The translations under genes and the position numbers were made by a program. From Azophilus sp965221465 (GTDB taxonomy: Bacteria; Pseudomonadota; Gammaproteobacteria; Pseudomonadales; Azotimanducaceae): DNA of 64,000 nt. Below are positions 17,414 to 25,888 of this stretch, in pieces (position 1 is the stretch's first letter; every line of letters begins with the position of its first letter). Where the stretch lies: NCBI GenBank assembly GCA_965221465.1, contig OZ244892.1:1178001-1242000 (forward strand), given 5' to 3'. The notes under the pieces are model-generated. The model did no database searches and had not been told where the DNA came from. It saw only the letters and a list, made by a program, of their open reading frames with translations.

Positions 17414-18406
17414 CTAGCGGGAATCGGCAAGCCCGACAAAGGTGCCGTCGTTGCGGTAGGCGAGTTCGCGCATCAACGCCGCGAATCGAAAGACGCGGGC
17501 GTTCGGCCGCTGCAGGTGCACCGGGAACCCCACGGCGTTGATGCGTACCCGCCGCCGGCCGGATTCGTCGGCCACGTTGATGCGGTCGACGGCATCCACG
17601 ACCTCCTCGACGGAATTGCCGCTGTAGTCGTCGCCGAAAACGTAGATGCCGATGCGCTTGTCCGGCGAATAGAAGGTGTCGATGGCCGCTCGAATGCCTT
17701 CCACGGGGCTCGAGTTGCTGAAGGGATTCCAGGTTCCAAGCGTATTGACGATAGCCTGGCGGCGCGCCGGCGTATCGGGAATCCACTGGCCGCGGAAGGT
17801 GCCGAACATGTATTCGCCCATGTCGTTCATGACCTGGATGCCCCGTACGGTGGGGTAGACATCCAGCGTTTCCTGCACCTTGCGCAGAACCTGGGGCCAG
17901 GCGCCGGCAAACATGCTGCCGGAGGTGTCGATGATGAAGACGATGTACTCGCTGTCCACGGCAATGCCGCCGACCAGGTCTGTCTGACGGCGGAAGTCGG
18001 CGCCGAGCAGGCGCTCCATCTCGTCGGTGAGGCTCTGCCTGGCGGCGGCCAGTTTCATGGTCTCGATGCGCATGGCCTCGTTCTGCTCGCTGGTGGCGGT
18101 AAAGCGGCCGAGAATGCGGTTCAGTTCCCGCTGCAGCCGGGCGAGTTCCAGCAGATTGTCGTCGAGCTGGCCGGAGGCATCGTCGAGCTGGCGACGCAGT
18201 TCGCTGATCTGGCCCTTGATTTCGTAAAGCGCCTCTTCGCGAGCGGCTACCTGACCTTCCAGGTTGACCGCCGTCTTCTCGAGCAGGACGGGCTCCACCG
18301 TCTTGGTGATCATCAGCAGCAGGATGATGGCGCCGAAACCGCAGCAGATCACGTCCAGAAACGAAACGCTGAACTCCTCGACGTCGCGGCGGCTCCTGGC
18401 GCCCAT
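17414..18406 (-). CDS. VWA-domain protein with ExbD/TolR-like N-terminal helix (second copy)
   Basis: The 330-residue protein has three parts. Residues about 13-34 form one membrane helix with an embedded Asp (SFLDVICCGFGAIILLLM), resembling the TM helix of ExbD/TolR/MotB stators. Residues about 45-135 are a predicted coiled coil. From about 150 there is a von Willebrand A domain with the MIDAS motif DTSGS at 160-164. The VWA domain should be periplasmic and bind a protein ligand through a metal ion. It is a paralogue of the gene just upstream and lies in the same block as a TolQ/MotA-type channel. Family 1 repeats lie directly after its stop. Confidence 0.82.
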   Translation of the reverse strand: MGARSRRDVEEFSVSFLDVICCGFGAIILLLMITKTVEPVLLEKTAVNLEGQVAAREEALYEIKGQISELRRQLDDASGQLDDNLLELARLQRELNRILGRFTATSEQNEAMRIETMKLAAARQSLTDEMERLLGADFRRQTDLVGGIAVDSEYIVFIIDTSGSMFAGAWPQVLRKVQETLDVYPTVRGIQVMNDMGEYMFGTFRGQWIPDTPARRQAIVNTLGTWNPFSNSSPVEGIRAAIDTFYSPDKRIGIYVFGDDYSGNSVEEVVDAVDRINVADESGRRRVRINAVGFPVHLQRPNARVFRFAALMRELAYRNDGTFVGLADSR

Positions 18407-18409
18407 GTC

Positions 18410-18529
18410 TCACCGGCTCCCTGCTGCGGATGCCGATCCGCTCGATTGCGCGGTTGTACGCCCCGATACCACGAAGACAGGCGCGATCCTTGCCGCGGCT
18501 CCTGGCGCAACGTACGGGCTGTCGCTCAT
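18410..18529 (-). CDS. Possible 39-residue coupled small ORF between the two VWA genes
   Basis: An ATG overlaps the stop of the upstream VWA gene by one base (TGATG), and this 39-codon ORF ends three bases before the next VWA start. The peptide (MSDSPYVAPGAAARIAPVFVV then a Gly/Ser/Ala tail) has a short hydrophobic centre but no recognised domain. The exact fit between two stop/start junctions suggests it is translated, at least to carry ribosomes through. Chance remains quite possible in GC-rich DNA. Confidence 0.3.
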   Translation of the reverse strand: MSDSPYVAPGAAARIAPVFVVSGRTTAQSSGSASAAGSR

Positions 18530-19617
18530 CACGGCCAGTCCCTCGATGGCGCCATGAAAGCCCCCCCCGAGGTGCGGGCGAGGTTCCAGTACGCCGCTGC
18601 CGCGAGCGGGTCGCCCTCCATGGGAAACATGATCACGTTCACCGGCACCTGGTTCGGCAATTCGCGCAGGGCATCCCTGAACAGGCCCAGGCGGTCCGAA
18701 CCGGAGATCGTCGCACGCCTGGGGCTGCGCATGCCCTGGGTGGGCAGCGAGTCGACAATCAGATAGACGTTGTCCGGCAAGGGGTCCAGGTTGCGCAGCT
18801 TGGTTACCAGGCTGACGAGGCTGGTTCCTTCGGTGGGAACGATGTCCTTCAGCCGCTCGATGGCAACCCCCAGACCGCGCCCGTCGCCGAGGGGCACCCA
18901 CTGGTCGTTGCTGCCGTCGAGGAGCGAGGTGGTTGCCGTGTTGAACGTGAAGATCTGAAAATCCGAATCGAGGGGCAACTGCGCGCTCAGCCATTCCACG
19001 GTGCTTACCGCCCGCTGCCATTTCGGCGCCAGGCGCTGCCGTTCCTCCGGCATGTTGCGTCGGCGCAGCACGTTGACGATGGTGTCGTCCAGCATGCTGG
19101 CGGAGACATCCACTGCAATCAGAATGTTCTCGCCGCCAACCTTGAGGCCGGTGAGGTACTGGCGGTCGCCTTCACCGGCGAAGCCGCGCACGCTCATGCC
19201 GTCGTTGGCATCGTTGACGGCGCGCAGGCGCTCGAGTTCGTCCTCCCGGTCCTGCACGTCCGTCTTGAGTTCCTCGAGGCTTTCCTCCTCCGCCCGGGAA
19301 CGCTCGCTCAGGTCGCCGAACTGGTTGCGGGTCTCGTCGAGGTCCGCTTCGGTGCTGGCGAGTTTCAGGTCGGAGTCGTCGAGGCGCTGGCGGGTCGCAT
19401 CGAGACGTTCCTTCAACTCGAACAGGTCCTCTTCGCCGCTCCGCACCCGGTAGTCGAGCAGACGAATCTCGGCAAGCAGGTCCCGGTTGACCACGGTGGC
19501 CTTTTCCTCGGTCTCGTGGTTGATGATCAGAAAGATGAGCACGACCGCGCCGAACCCGCAGGACATGACGTCCAGGAAGGAGAGTGAGAATACGCTCAGC
19601 CTTCGTCTCGATCGCAT
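18529..19617 (-). CDS. VWA-domain protein with ExbD/TolR-like N-terminal helix (first copy)
   Basis: The 362-residue protein has the same architecture as its neighbour. The N-terminal helix with embedded Asp is SFLDVMSCGFGAVVLIFLII at about 13-32. A long acidic coiled coil covers about 45-135. The VWA domain starts at about 163, with the MIDAS motif DVSAS at 170-174 and the later conserved Thr in TEGTSLVSL. The motif SFLDV-x-x-CGFGA is shared by both VWA proteins and looks like the core of a stator helix. An AT-rich stretch with TTATAA just upstream (19620-19670) suggests its own promoter. Confidence 0.82.
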   Translation of the reverse strand: MRSRRRLSVFSLSFLDVMSCGFGAVVLIFLIINHETEEKATVVNRDLLAEIRLLDYRVRSGEEDLFELKERLDATRQRLDDSDLKLASTEADLDETRNQFGDLSERSRAEEESLEELKTDVQDREDELERLRAVNDANDGMSVRGFAGEGDRQYLTGLKVGGENILIAVDVSASMLDDTIVNVLRRRNMPEERQRLAPKWQRAVSTVEWLSAQLPLDSDFQIFTFNTATTSLLDGSNDQWVPLGDGRGLGVAIERLKDIVPTEGTSLVSLVTKLRNLDPLPDNVYLIVDSLPTQGMRSPRRATISGSDRLGLFRDALRELPNQVPVNVIMFPMEGDPLAAAAYWNLARTSGGAFMAPSRDWP

Positions 19618-19738
19618 GTGATTATTTTGAGATTTCCTTTATAACCTATTGAATATCAAACAAATGTCTATCCAGAATCTGTCACCGGCTTACTTCGCGA
19701 GGGGCAACCCTCGCAATCGAAATATACGGCCGCGCAGG

Positions 19739-19782
19739 GCGAGTGCATCGGTGTGCGAAGCAGCAAGCTGGTGAGCCATGCG
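19739..19782 (-). repeat. Dispersed repeat family 2, copy ii
   Basis: On the minus strand it reads CGCATGGCTCACCAGCTTGC and then CACACCGATGCACTCGC. It lies about 24 bases after the stop of the Hsp70-like gene (19806), in the 188-bp gap before the VWA genes. The remainder of that gap is AT-rich sequence upstream of the VWA gene. Confidence 0.65.
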
Positions 19783-19805
19783 GTTCGGCTGTTCGCAGAA
19801 CGGGA

Positions 19806-21146
19806 TCATGAGCTTTCAACCTTGATGAGCCGATAGCGACGCCCGTCCCTGTCGACCGTCTCACCGGCGTGGCCGGTGGGGGGCAGGCCGAATGGATTGC
19901 CCTCCAGAAGCCAGGCTCGGTTTTCGTACAACACGTGGGTGGCCCTCGGCCGGGCGTCCGTCCGCGGCGCGGCGGCAACCCCGTCGCAGGGCAGGCTGTT
20001 CACCAGCCGCAACTGACCGGCAGCGATTCGGCCGGCATGCCGTTCGAAACCCCGCTCGAGCGCATCGGCGGGGAGGCTCTCGGCCTGAAAGCCCAGTTCG
20101 CCGAGACCCGGCATGAGGCCCGGCACGCTGGCGGTTCGCGGCGCCACCAGCACCTGGGCGTTATCGGGCAGCTTCTGCGTCAGTTGCTGGAAACGCTGCA
20201 GCAGTTTTTCGTGCAGGGCCTTGGCCGAAACCTGCGCTCGCCGTTCGTGGCCGTCATGACGGATCTCAGCCGCGAAATCTCCGTCGGCAGGATTGCCGTG
20301 GCGGCCGGCTTGCGCCCAGTCGTAGAGCTGGTCGAAAAGCTGCTGCTCGGTATCCGCTGCGTGCAACGGGTCGAAGCGCGTGTCCTGCACGAAGCGGTCG
20401 GCCAGCAGGTTTGCCCAGCCGTCGAGGCACGAAACCAGGCCACAGCCCGGTAATTCCTCGACGCCGGCCTGGGAAACCTCGTCGTCGGTGCGCAGTTCTG
20501 TCAGGCAGCCGCGCGTCAGGTGCAGGTCGAGCAGCCAGCAATGAGGGGGCAGGGAGGCGACGCTCGCCATGAGTACGGCGCTGTCGACGAACCCCCGGAT
20601 ATCGAGGCCAGCTTCCTGGGAGATGCCGAGCAGCACGCCGAGCTGGTCGGTGGTCAGGGAACCCGGAACCGCGACGACCAGTCCCGAGGTTCCGTTCGCG
20701 GCCCGGCTTTCGCCAAGGGACCGCGCCGGTCGGGAGGAAGCGGACTGAGTCTCCGCCCCGAAACCGGACTGCCGCTTTGCCTTCCAGGGCAGGCGAATGC
20801 CGCGCCTGGGAGGCCCTCCATCGGCTTTCGGGGAATCCGGAATCCCTACTTCGGGGGCGGTTGCCGGTTTGGCGCCGCCGATGCAGGCGTTTATTTCGAG
20901 CAGGTGCAGGTACACCAGGTCGGCATGATTCGCCGCCAGCTTGCCTGGAACCGGCAGCGGGTCCGCATTGAGGCGTGCGAAGTACTGCTGGTTGGCTTGT
21001 TGCGGATGCAGGCGGGCGATTCGCAATGCCTCCAGGCCGAAAAGGCATTGCTGCGAACCGACATGGGCGATTCCCGGTTGCCGGTAGACGAACTCGCCGT
21101 CACGTGACAGGCGGACTTCCGCATCGTTCAGTTCCAGCAGATTCAC
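19806..21146 (-). CDS. Degenerate Hsp70/actin-fold (ASKHA-like) protein
   Basis: The protein has 446 residues from the GTG at 21146, which overlaps the stop of the channel gene (GTGA); the ORF is open slightly further upstream. The N-terminus (LLELNDAEVRLSRDG) and PGIAHVGSQQCLFGLEA resemble the start of Hsp70-like proteins. LVVAVPGSLTTDQLGVLL, GLDIRGFVDSAVLMASVA and CWLLDLHLTRGCLTEL line up with the second lobe of that fold. The glycine-rich phosphate loops of Hsp70 (DLGTTNS, DLGGGTFD) are replaced, so it may not hydrolyse ATP. Family assignment is my inference from pattern. Its place between the channel and the VWA genes suggests a cytoplasmic partner of the complex. Confidence 0.6.
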   Translation of the reverse strand: MNLLELNDAEVRLSRDGEFVYRQPGIAHVGSQQCLFGLEALRIARLHPQQANQQYFARLNADPLPVPGKLAANHADLVYLHLLEINACIGGAKPATAPEVGIPDSPKADGGPPRRGIRLPWKAKRQSGFGAETQSASSRPARSLGESRAANGTSGLVVAVPGSLTTDQLGVLLGISQEAGLDIRGFVDSAVLMASVASLPPHCWLLDLHLTRGCLTELRTDDEVSQAGVEELPGCGLVSCLDGWANLLADRFVQDTRFDPLHAADTEQQLFDQLYDWAQAGRHGNPADGDFAAEIRHDGHERRAQVSAKALHEKLLQRFQQLTQKLPDNAQVLVAPRTASVPGLMPGLGELGFQAESLPADALERGFERHAGRIAAGQLRLVNSLPCDGVAAAPRTDARPRATHVLYENRAWLLEGNPFGLPPTGHAGETVDRDGRRYRLIKVESS

Positions 21147-21946
21147 GAGTCGCGTACGCGCAGGTGTCTGAGCAGGCGCCGGTCGCAATAATCCTGGACA
21201 TCGCGCACCAGGCGTTCCTGCACGAGTTGCAACTGGTGCATGAGGAACATCACGACGATGCTGATCACCAGTGCGATGAAGGTCGAATTGAATGCGACGC
21301 CCAGATTGGCGGTGACCCCGCTGATATCGCCCTCCACGGCCTTGTAGGCCTGACCGAGCGCCTGGCTGATACCGCGCACGGTGCCGATGAAGCCGATGCT
21401 GGGTATGGCCCAGGCGATATAGCGGACCATGGCCAGTTCGCTGTCGAGCCGATCGGATTCGGCGTCGCAGGCCTGGCGCACCGCCTCGGCGCTGTCCTGT
21501 ACGTTGCGGGTGGAGGCGAATCGCTGCAGTGCCGACATCAGTGCCCTCGGCAGGAGGAACGACTGCACCCGGTCCGGCAGGGCCTGGATGGGCCGGCTGT
21601 ACTCCCGGGTATCTTCGGGCAGGATGCTGACGCCTTCCGTGACGACCACCATGTCCTGCTGCAGGAGGTTGCGTTCGTTCAGTGCGCTCTTTGCCTTGTA
21701 GCCGATGATCGCGATGGCCCAGAACATGAGGACGAAGCAGGACTCCTGTTCGAAGTCTTTCAGCATGACGTAGATCGACTGTTCCTGTTCCACCAGTTCG
21801 CCGGCGGCTTCCTGGGCGGCCCGCGCATCGAGGATGGCCTGGGCGTTCGGGCGGATGGCGGTGATGTAGACCAGATGCACGACGATCAGGGCGATCACCA
21901 GCGCGCTTGCCTGGTAGATGAATTCGGTGGGGAGTTGCCTGCGCAT
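21143..21946 (-). CDS. MotA/TolQ/ExbB-family proton channel protein
   Basis: The 267-residue inner-membrane protein has helices at about 10-32, 70-88, 173-195 and 212-238. The C-terminal part shows the channel-family pattern: RYIAWAIPSIGFIGTVRGISQAL, then GVAFNSTFIALVISIVVMFLMHQLQ, with the conserved Pro, Gly and Thr positions of TolQ/ExbB/MotA. These proteins form pentamers around a dimer of a single-helix partner and convert proton flow into motion. The usual ExbD/TolR partner gene is absent, while two VWA proteins with TolR-like helices lie downstream. A long region (about 95-165) between helices is cytoplasmic. Confidence 0.85.
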   Translation of the reverse strand: MRRQLPTEFIYQASALVIALIVVHLVYITAIRPNAQAILDARAAQEAAGELVEQEQSIYVMLKDFEQESCFVLMFWAIAIIGYKAKSALNERNLLQQDMVVVTEGVSILPEDTREYSRPIQALPDRVQSFLLPRALMSALQRFASTRNVQDSAEAVRQACDAESDRLDSELAMVRYIAWAIPSIGFIGTVRGISQALGQAYKAVEGDISGVTANLGVAFNSTFIALVISIVVMFLMHQLQLVQERLVRDVQDYCDRRLLRHLRVRDS

Positions 21947-21955
21947 GGGGTTCGT

Positions 21956-22240
21956 TCAGATATCCACGGGAAAGGGTGCCGCATAGTCTTCGGAGATCTC
22001 TTCCGTCGGCAGGAAAACTTCCCGCGCGGACGCTTCCTGGTCTGCGGATTCGGGTTCGGCCGATTCGCTATCGACCGGCTGCGGGCCGGATTCTTCTTCC
22101 GGTTCGGCCGGGGCTCCCTGCAGGCCGGCGGCAACGAGCACCAGCACGACAGACGCGAACCACGGCAAGAGCCGGCGCCTGCGGCGCGGTGTCTGCAGTG
22201 CTTTGTCACCGGTCGGGTAAACTGGAGTGGAATCTTTCAT
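21956..22240 (-). CDS. Small single-helix acidic membrane protein
   Basis: The 94-residue protein has a basic N-terminus (TPRRRRRLLPW), one membrane helix at about 27-42 and a very acidic, Glu/Ser/Pro-rich tail of about 50 residues ending FPVDI. It has no recognisable domain. The topology is N-in with the acidic tail in the periplasm. It starts 26 bases after the PEGA/FGE gene and ends nine bases before the channel gene, so it is part of the operon and may be a small subunit of the complex. Confidence 0.65.
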   Translation of the reverse strand: MKDSTPVYPTGDKALQTPRRRRRLLPWFASVVLVLVAAGLQGAPAEPEEESGPQPVDSESAEPESADQEASAREVFLPTEEISEDYAAPFPVDI

Positions 22241-22266
22241 CGAATCATCTTCAAGGCAATTCGTCG

Positions 22267-24309
22267 CTACTCCGCGAACCGCGCGATTCTAAACCCGACG
22301 TCGCGCCGGCCGTCGATGCCGTAGTCGCGGAACGACAGGCGCAGGTCGGTGGTGGTGCCATGCATCCAGCTCGACCCCCGGATTACATGATACTCCCCTT
22401 CGGGCGGCCCGAGCGGTCCGGTCTGCGGATCCGGAGGGTGCTTGTAGAAGTCGTGGGTCCATTCCGCCACATTGCCGCCGATGTCGTGAAGCCCCTTGGC
22501 GTTGGCGGGAAAAACGCCGACCGGTGCGGCGACCCCGTAATTGTCCGTATAGCCGAAGACGATGCGCCCAACCAGGTTCGAAGCGGCGCGGTCGGCGTAG
22601 TTGCCGTGCCGCGGCGGCGGCGGGAGGGCCGGGCCCCATGGGAAGCGCAGCAGCTCGGTCTCGCCCGGCACATGGCGTGCGGCCCAGGCCCATTCGGCTT
22701 CCGCCGGCAACCGGTAGCCCGTCGATTGCGGATTGAACCCGGTCACCTTGCCGAATTCGGCGATATAGAAGAGCGGCAATCCGTCCTGTGCGGAGAGCCA
22801 GTTGCAGTACAGCGCCGCATCGTGCCAACTCAACTCGACCGCGGGCTGATCGTCCTTGTCGAGGCGCTGGTCTTCGTAGGAGCCGCTGTCGTGGCCGCTT
22901 GCGAATGCCTTGAACTGGGCGTTGGTGACTTCGTGGACCCCCAGGTAGAACAGACGCGAAAGGGCCACCTCGCGCAAGGTCTCGTTGGCGCGTCGTCCGG
23001 GTTCGCGGCGCGAGGCGCCGAGGGTGATCGGGCTCGGCTCGAACAGCTTCAGGCGCTGGCCCCGGGCCGTCACGATCTCGGGTTGCAGCGCCGCGAGCCG
23101 AGCTTCCTCCAGGGTGAGCAGTTTCACCTTGACTTCCTGGGTCAGTCCGCTGCGCGGCTGGATTTCCTTGCTGTAACCGGCGTAGCCATCCAGCCGGATC
23201 TCCAGCCGGTGCGGCCGCACGGGCAATTCCAGGGTACGGTTTGCTGTTCCGGCAGCCTCCCCGTCGATGAAGAGGCGTGCTTCCGGTGGATCGGCCCGCA
23301 CGACCAGGCTGCCGGTCAATTGTGTCAGTTCCAGGGTCAGGGCGCGCTCTTCGCCGGGTTCGAGCCGCACGCGGGCGCTGCTCGGCGCAAAGCCGCCCTT
23401 GAACGCCCGTACTTCGTAGGTCTGCCCGGACTGCATCGCGATACTGACCGGCGCTTCACCCTGGTACTGGCCGTCCACGGTCACGCCGGCCCGGGCCGGC
23501 CGGGTGCGTACCGTCAATGCGCCGTCTGCCCGTTGCAAGGTGACGGTGGGCATCGTGCGCTGTTCCCGAGCAGCGACCAGAATGCGTTGGCGATGGCTCT
23601 TGTGGCCGGGCAGCGACAGACGGATGTCGTGCTCGCCGGCAGCGATCGGCACGACCCCGTCGGTGCGAATGCCCGTGTCGGCGCCGTCGACGAACACCTG
23701 AGCGCCCGGGGGTTCCGTGGAAAAGGCGATGTCGCCCCAGTTGGGCAGCAGGGTTGCTTCGACCACCTGGGGACGGTTCCTTCCCTCCACGGCCACGTCC
23801 AGGTCGAGTGGCTCGTAGCGGGGGTGTGTGAACCGGAACCGTCGTGTGCCGGCATCGATGGCAAGGTCGGACAGCGGGGTGGTCCCGAGCGGTTTGCCGT
23901 CGACGGCAAGGTTGGCGCCATTCGGATCGGTTGCGACCGTGACCAGGCCGGGCAGTGGCACGAATTCGAAGTTGAACGACTGATTGCGCTCCGGGCCGAT
24001 GTCCAGCGGCAATTCCAGCGGATAATAGCCTTCCGCCTCCGCCAGCAGGCGGTAGCGTTGTTGCAGCAACAGGTGGACCCCACCGAATGCCAACCGCGGA
24101 CCGCCACTGACGCTGACCCGGTCCGCCCGAGGTGTGAACTGGAGTTCGACCGATCGCGCGGTGAACAGGAACAGCAGAATGGCAGCCGCCAGCATGCCGA
24201 GCCCGAGCAGCAGCCCCTGCAGGGGTGTGATTCTTCTGCTCCGCCCGGATTCGGTGGTTGCAGGCCGGTAGCGTACCGGTCGAATGACAGGGTCGGCGTC
24301 GTCCGGCAT
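22267..24309 (-). CDS. PEGA-repeat protein with C-terminal FGE/SUMF1-like domain lacking catalytic cysteines
   Basis: The 680-residue protein has a membrane helix near residues 32-52, then several PEGA-type beta repeats (for example DPNGANLAVDGKPLGTTPLS, EPPGAQVFVDGADTGI, RPARAGVTVDGQYQGEAPVS, DPPEARLFIDGEAAG) to about residue 380, and a formylglycine-generating-enzyme fold from about 440 (LGVHEVTNAQFKAF, YRLPAEAEWAWAAR, GGNVAEWTHDFY, DVGFRIAR). In true FGE the segment after GGS carries two copper-binding cysteines. Here it reads RGSSWMHGTTTDLRLSFRDY with none, so it is probably a lectin-like or structural module. The bulk should be periplasmic. Confidence 0.85.
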   Translation of the reverse strand: MPDDADPVIRPVRYRPATTESGRSRRITPLQGLLLGLGMLAAAILLFLFTARSVELQFTPRADRVSVSGGPRLAFGGVHLLLQQRYRLLAEAEGYYPLELPLDIGPERNQSFNFEFVPLPGLVTVATDPNGANLAVDGKPLGTTPLSDLAIDAGTRRFRFTHPRYEPLDLDVAVEGRNRPQVVEATLLPNWGDIAFSTEPPGAQVFVDGADTGIRTDGVVPIAAGEHDIRLSLPGHKSHRQRILVAAREQRTMPTVTLQRADGALTVRTRPARAGVTVDGQYQGEAPVSIAMQSGQTYEVRAFKGGFAPSSARVRLEPGEERALTLELTQLTGSLVVRADPPEARLFIDGEAAGTANRTLELPVRPHRLEIRLDGYAGYSKEIQPRSGLTQEVKVKLLTLEEARLAALQPEIVTARGQRLKLFEPSPITLGASRREPGRRANETLREVALSRLFYLGVHEVTNAQFKAFASGHDSGSYEDQRLDKDDQPAVELSWHDAALYCNWLSAQDGLPLFYIAEFGKVTGFNPQSTGYRLPAEAEWAWAARHVPGETELLRFPWGPALPPPPRHGNYADRAASNLVGRIVFGYTDNYGVAAPVGVFPANAKGLHDIGGNVAEWTHDFYKHPPDPQTGPLGPPEGEYHVIRGSSWMHGTTTDLRLSFRDYGIDGRRDVGFRIARFAE

Positions 24310-24312
24310 GGG

Positions 24313-25827
24313 TCAGCGCGCCAGAACCTCCCGGCAGCGGATGTCTACCGGCGGCATGTCGATGCGCACGCTGATGGTGGCGCGCACATCGCGACACCCG
24401 TCACGGCTGCCGATCAGGGTGTAGGCGCCGGGCCGCAGATCGAGTTGCAGCTCCGCAAATCGGCCCAGCGGCCCGACATTGGAGAGCAGCACCTCGGTGG
24501 CATTGTCAGAGCGCAGAACCACCCTGACGGGATCGGCATGGAAACTCAGCAACGCCTCTACCTCGGCAATGGATTCGGCAAGAACGGGCCCCCGGGGTTC
24601 GAGTTTCTCTGCAATCGCCAGTGTTTCCCGGGCGGTGGCAAAACGCCGGTCGGAGGAGAGCGATTCTGCCTGGGCGACGATGTCTCGCAGGGCCGCGAGC
24701 GCCTCGGTCTGCTGCTGCGCCCGGGCGAGACCCTCCCGCGCGAACTGAATATTCGCATCCAGCGTCAGGATGGCTGCGAAAGCCTGCGCCGCGGCCGACC
24801 AGTCTTCTCGCCCCTCGGCGGCGGTGGCCTGCCGTTGTAGCGCATCCACCTGCCGGACCAGCCCCTGCTCGGCAATCTGCTGCAGCCCGCCGAGGGCGGC
24901 GCCGTTGCCCGGGTCCATCGCCAGCGCCTTGTTGAACGACGACCCGGCCTCATCCAGTTTTCCGTCGGACAAACTGGCGAACCCGGCGGAAAGGAAGGAT
25001 TGCAGGCGCTGGGCGGCCCGTTGCTGCCGGGCCTCGGCGATGGCGTTGCCGAGGCCCGACGTTTCCGGGTCGAGGGTGCGAATGTTCGCATACGCGCCGA
25101 GCGCAGCATCCCATTCGGCCGCCAATTCGTGGTTGTGCGCTTCACGGAACAGCACAACGATCTCGGGCAGCCGTTCGGCCCGTCGCGCTGCGCTCTGCAG
25201 GTCGGGATTCGCCGGCTTGATGAGGCGCGCTTCGGCAAGCCATCGTTCCGCAGCACTGGTGTCCAGTGCATCGATGGCTTGCACCGCATTGGCCAGTGCC
25301 GTCTCGAAGCGGCTGTGTCCCGCCGCGATCAGTTCCTCGAGGGCATCCGCAGCGGCGCGATAGCTCTCGATAGCCGCAGCATGACGTTCTTCGACAAACG
25401 CCTCGTCGCCGGCGTGCGCCAGATTTCTCGCAGCGTCGTACGACTCGGCGGCCCAGGTTTCGACCTGCATGGCCTCGCGCAGCTCGATTTCGCGTTCGAC
25501 GAACCGGGCGAGTTCGTCCTGTGCCTCGGTGCGAGCCTGCTCTCGCAGCAGTGTTTCGAAGGGTGGGGGTTGCGCAGGCCTGACGGCAGCGGGGGGACGG
25601 TCGTTCGATGGTGTGATTTCGGTGGCAACGGCGTCACCGTTGCCCGTCGAAACCGGAGCGAGGTACTGCGGCGCCAGCGCGAACAGTGCGAAGACGAGAA
25701 CACCGGCCAGCCCCAGGAACAGGTAGACGAGCAATCGGCGTGCATCGATTCGTCGGCGCTTGCGGACAGTGCCGGCGTGGCTGAGAGGCACCGCTCTCGG
25801 TTGGATTCGTTGACTTGAATCTGACAT
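24313..25827 (-). CDS. Membrane-anchored helical-repeat (TPR-like) protein with PEGA-like C-terminus
   Basis: The 504-residue protein has a basic cytoplasmic N-terminus, one helix at about 31-52 (LLVYLFLGLAGVLVFALFAL) and a long periplasmic helical part with TPR-like pairs (ALGAYANIRTLDPETSGLGN, AGSSFNKALAMDPGNGAALG, AAQAFAAILTLDANIQFARE). The last 70 residues form a beta domain containing LRPGAYTLIGSRDGCRDVRA, similar to the strand pattern of PEGA modules. Three bases separate it from the PEGA/FGE gene, so the two are co-translated and likely interact. Confidence 0.75.
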   Translation of the reverse strand: MSDSSQRIQPRAVPLSHAGTVRKRRRIDARRLLVYLFLGLAGVLVFALFALAPQYLAPVSTGNGDAVATEITPSNDRPPAAVRPAQPPPFETLLREQARTEAQDELARFVEREIELREAMQVETWAAESYDAARNLAHAGDEAFVEERHAAAIESYRAAADALEELIAAGHSRFETALANAVQAIDALDTSAAERWLAEARLIKPANPDLQSAARRAERLPEIVVLFREAHNHELAAEWDAALGAYANIRTLDPETSGLGNAIAEARQQRAAQRLQSFLSAGFASLSDGKLDEAGSSFNKALAMDPGNGAALGGLQQIAEQGLVRQVDALQRQATAAEGREDWSAAAQAFAAILTLDANIQFAREGLARAQQQTEALAALRDIVAQAESLSSDRRFATARETLAIAEKLEPRGPVLAESIAEVEALLSFHADPVRVVLRSDNATEVLLSNVGPLGRFAELQLDLRPGAYTLIGSRDGCRDVRATISVRIDMPPVDIRCREVLAR

Positions 25828-25888
25828 GGTCGTGCTGAGCCGGCCCGGTGCGGTGTCACTCGCCGTTCACGAATCGTTCGGGCCGGGC

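Noticed and set aside
22267..24309. Active sulfatase-maturing enzyme
   Set aside because: The catalytic cysteines are missing and no sulfatase gene is nearby.
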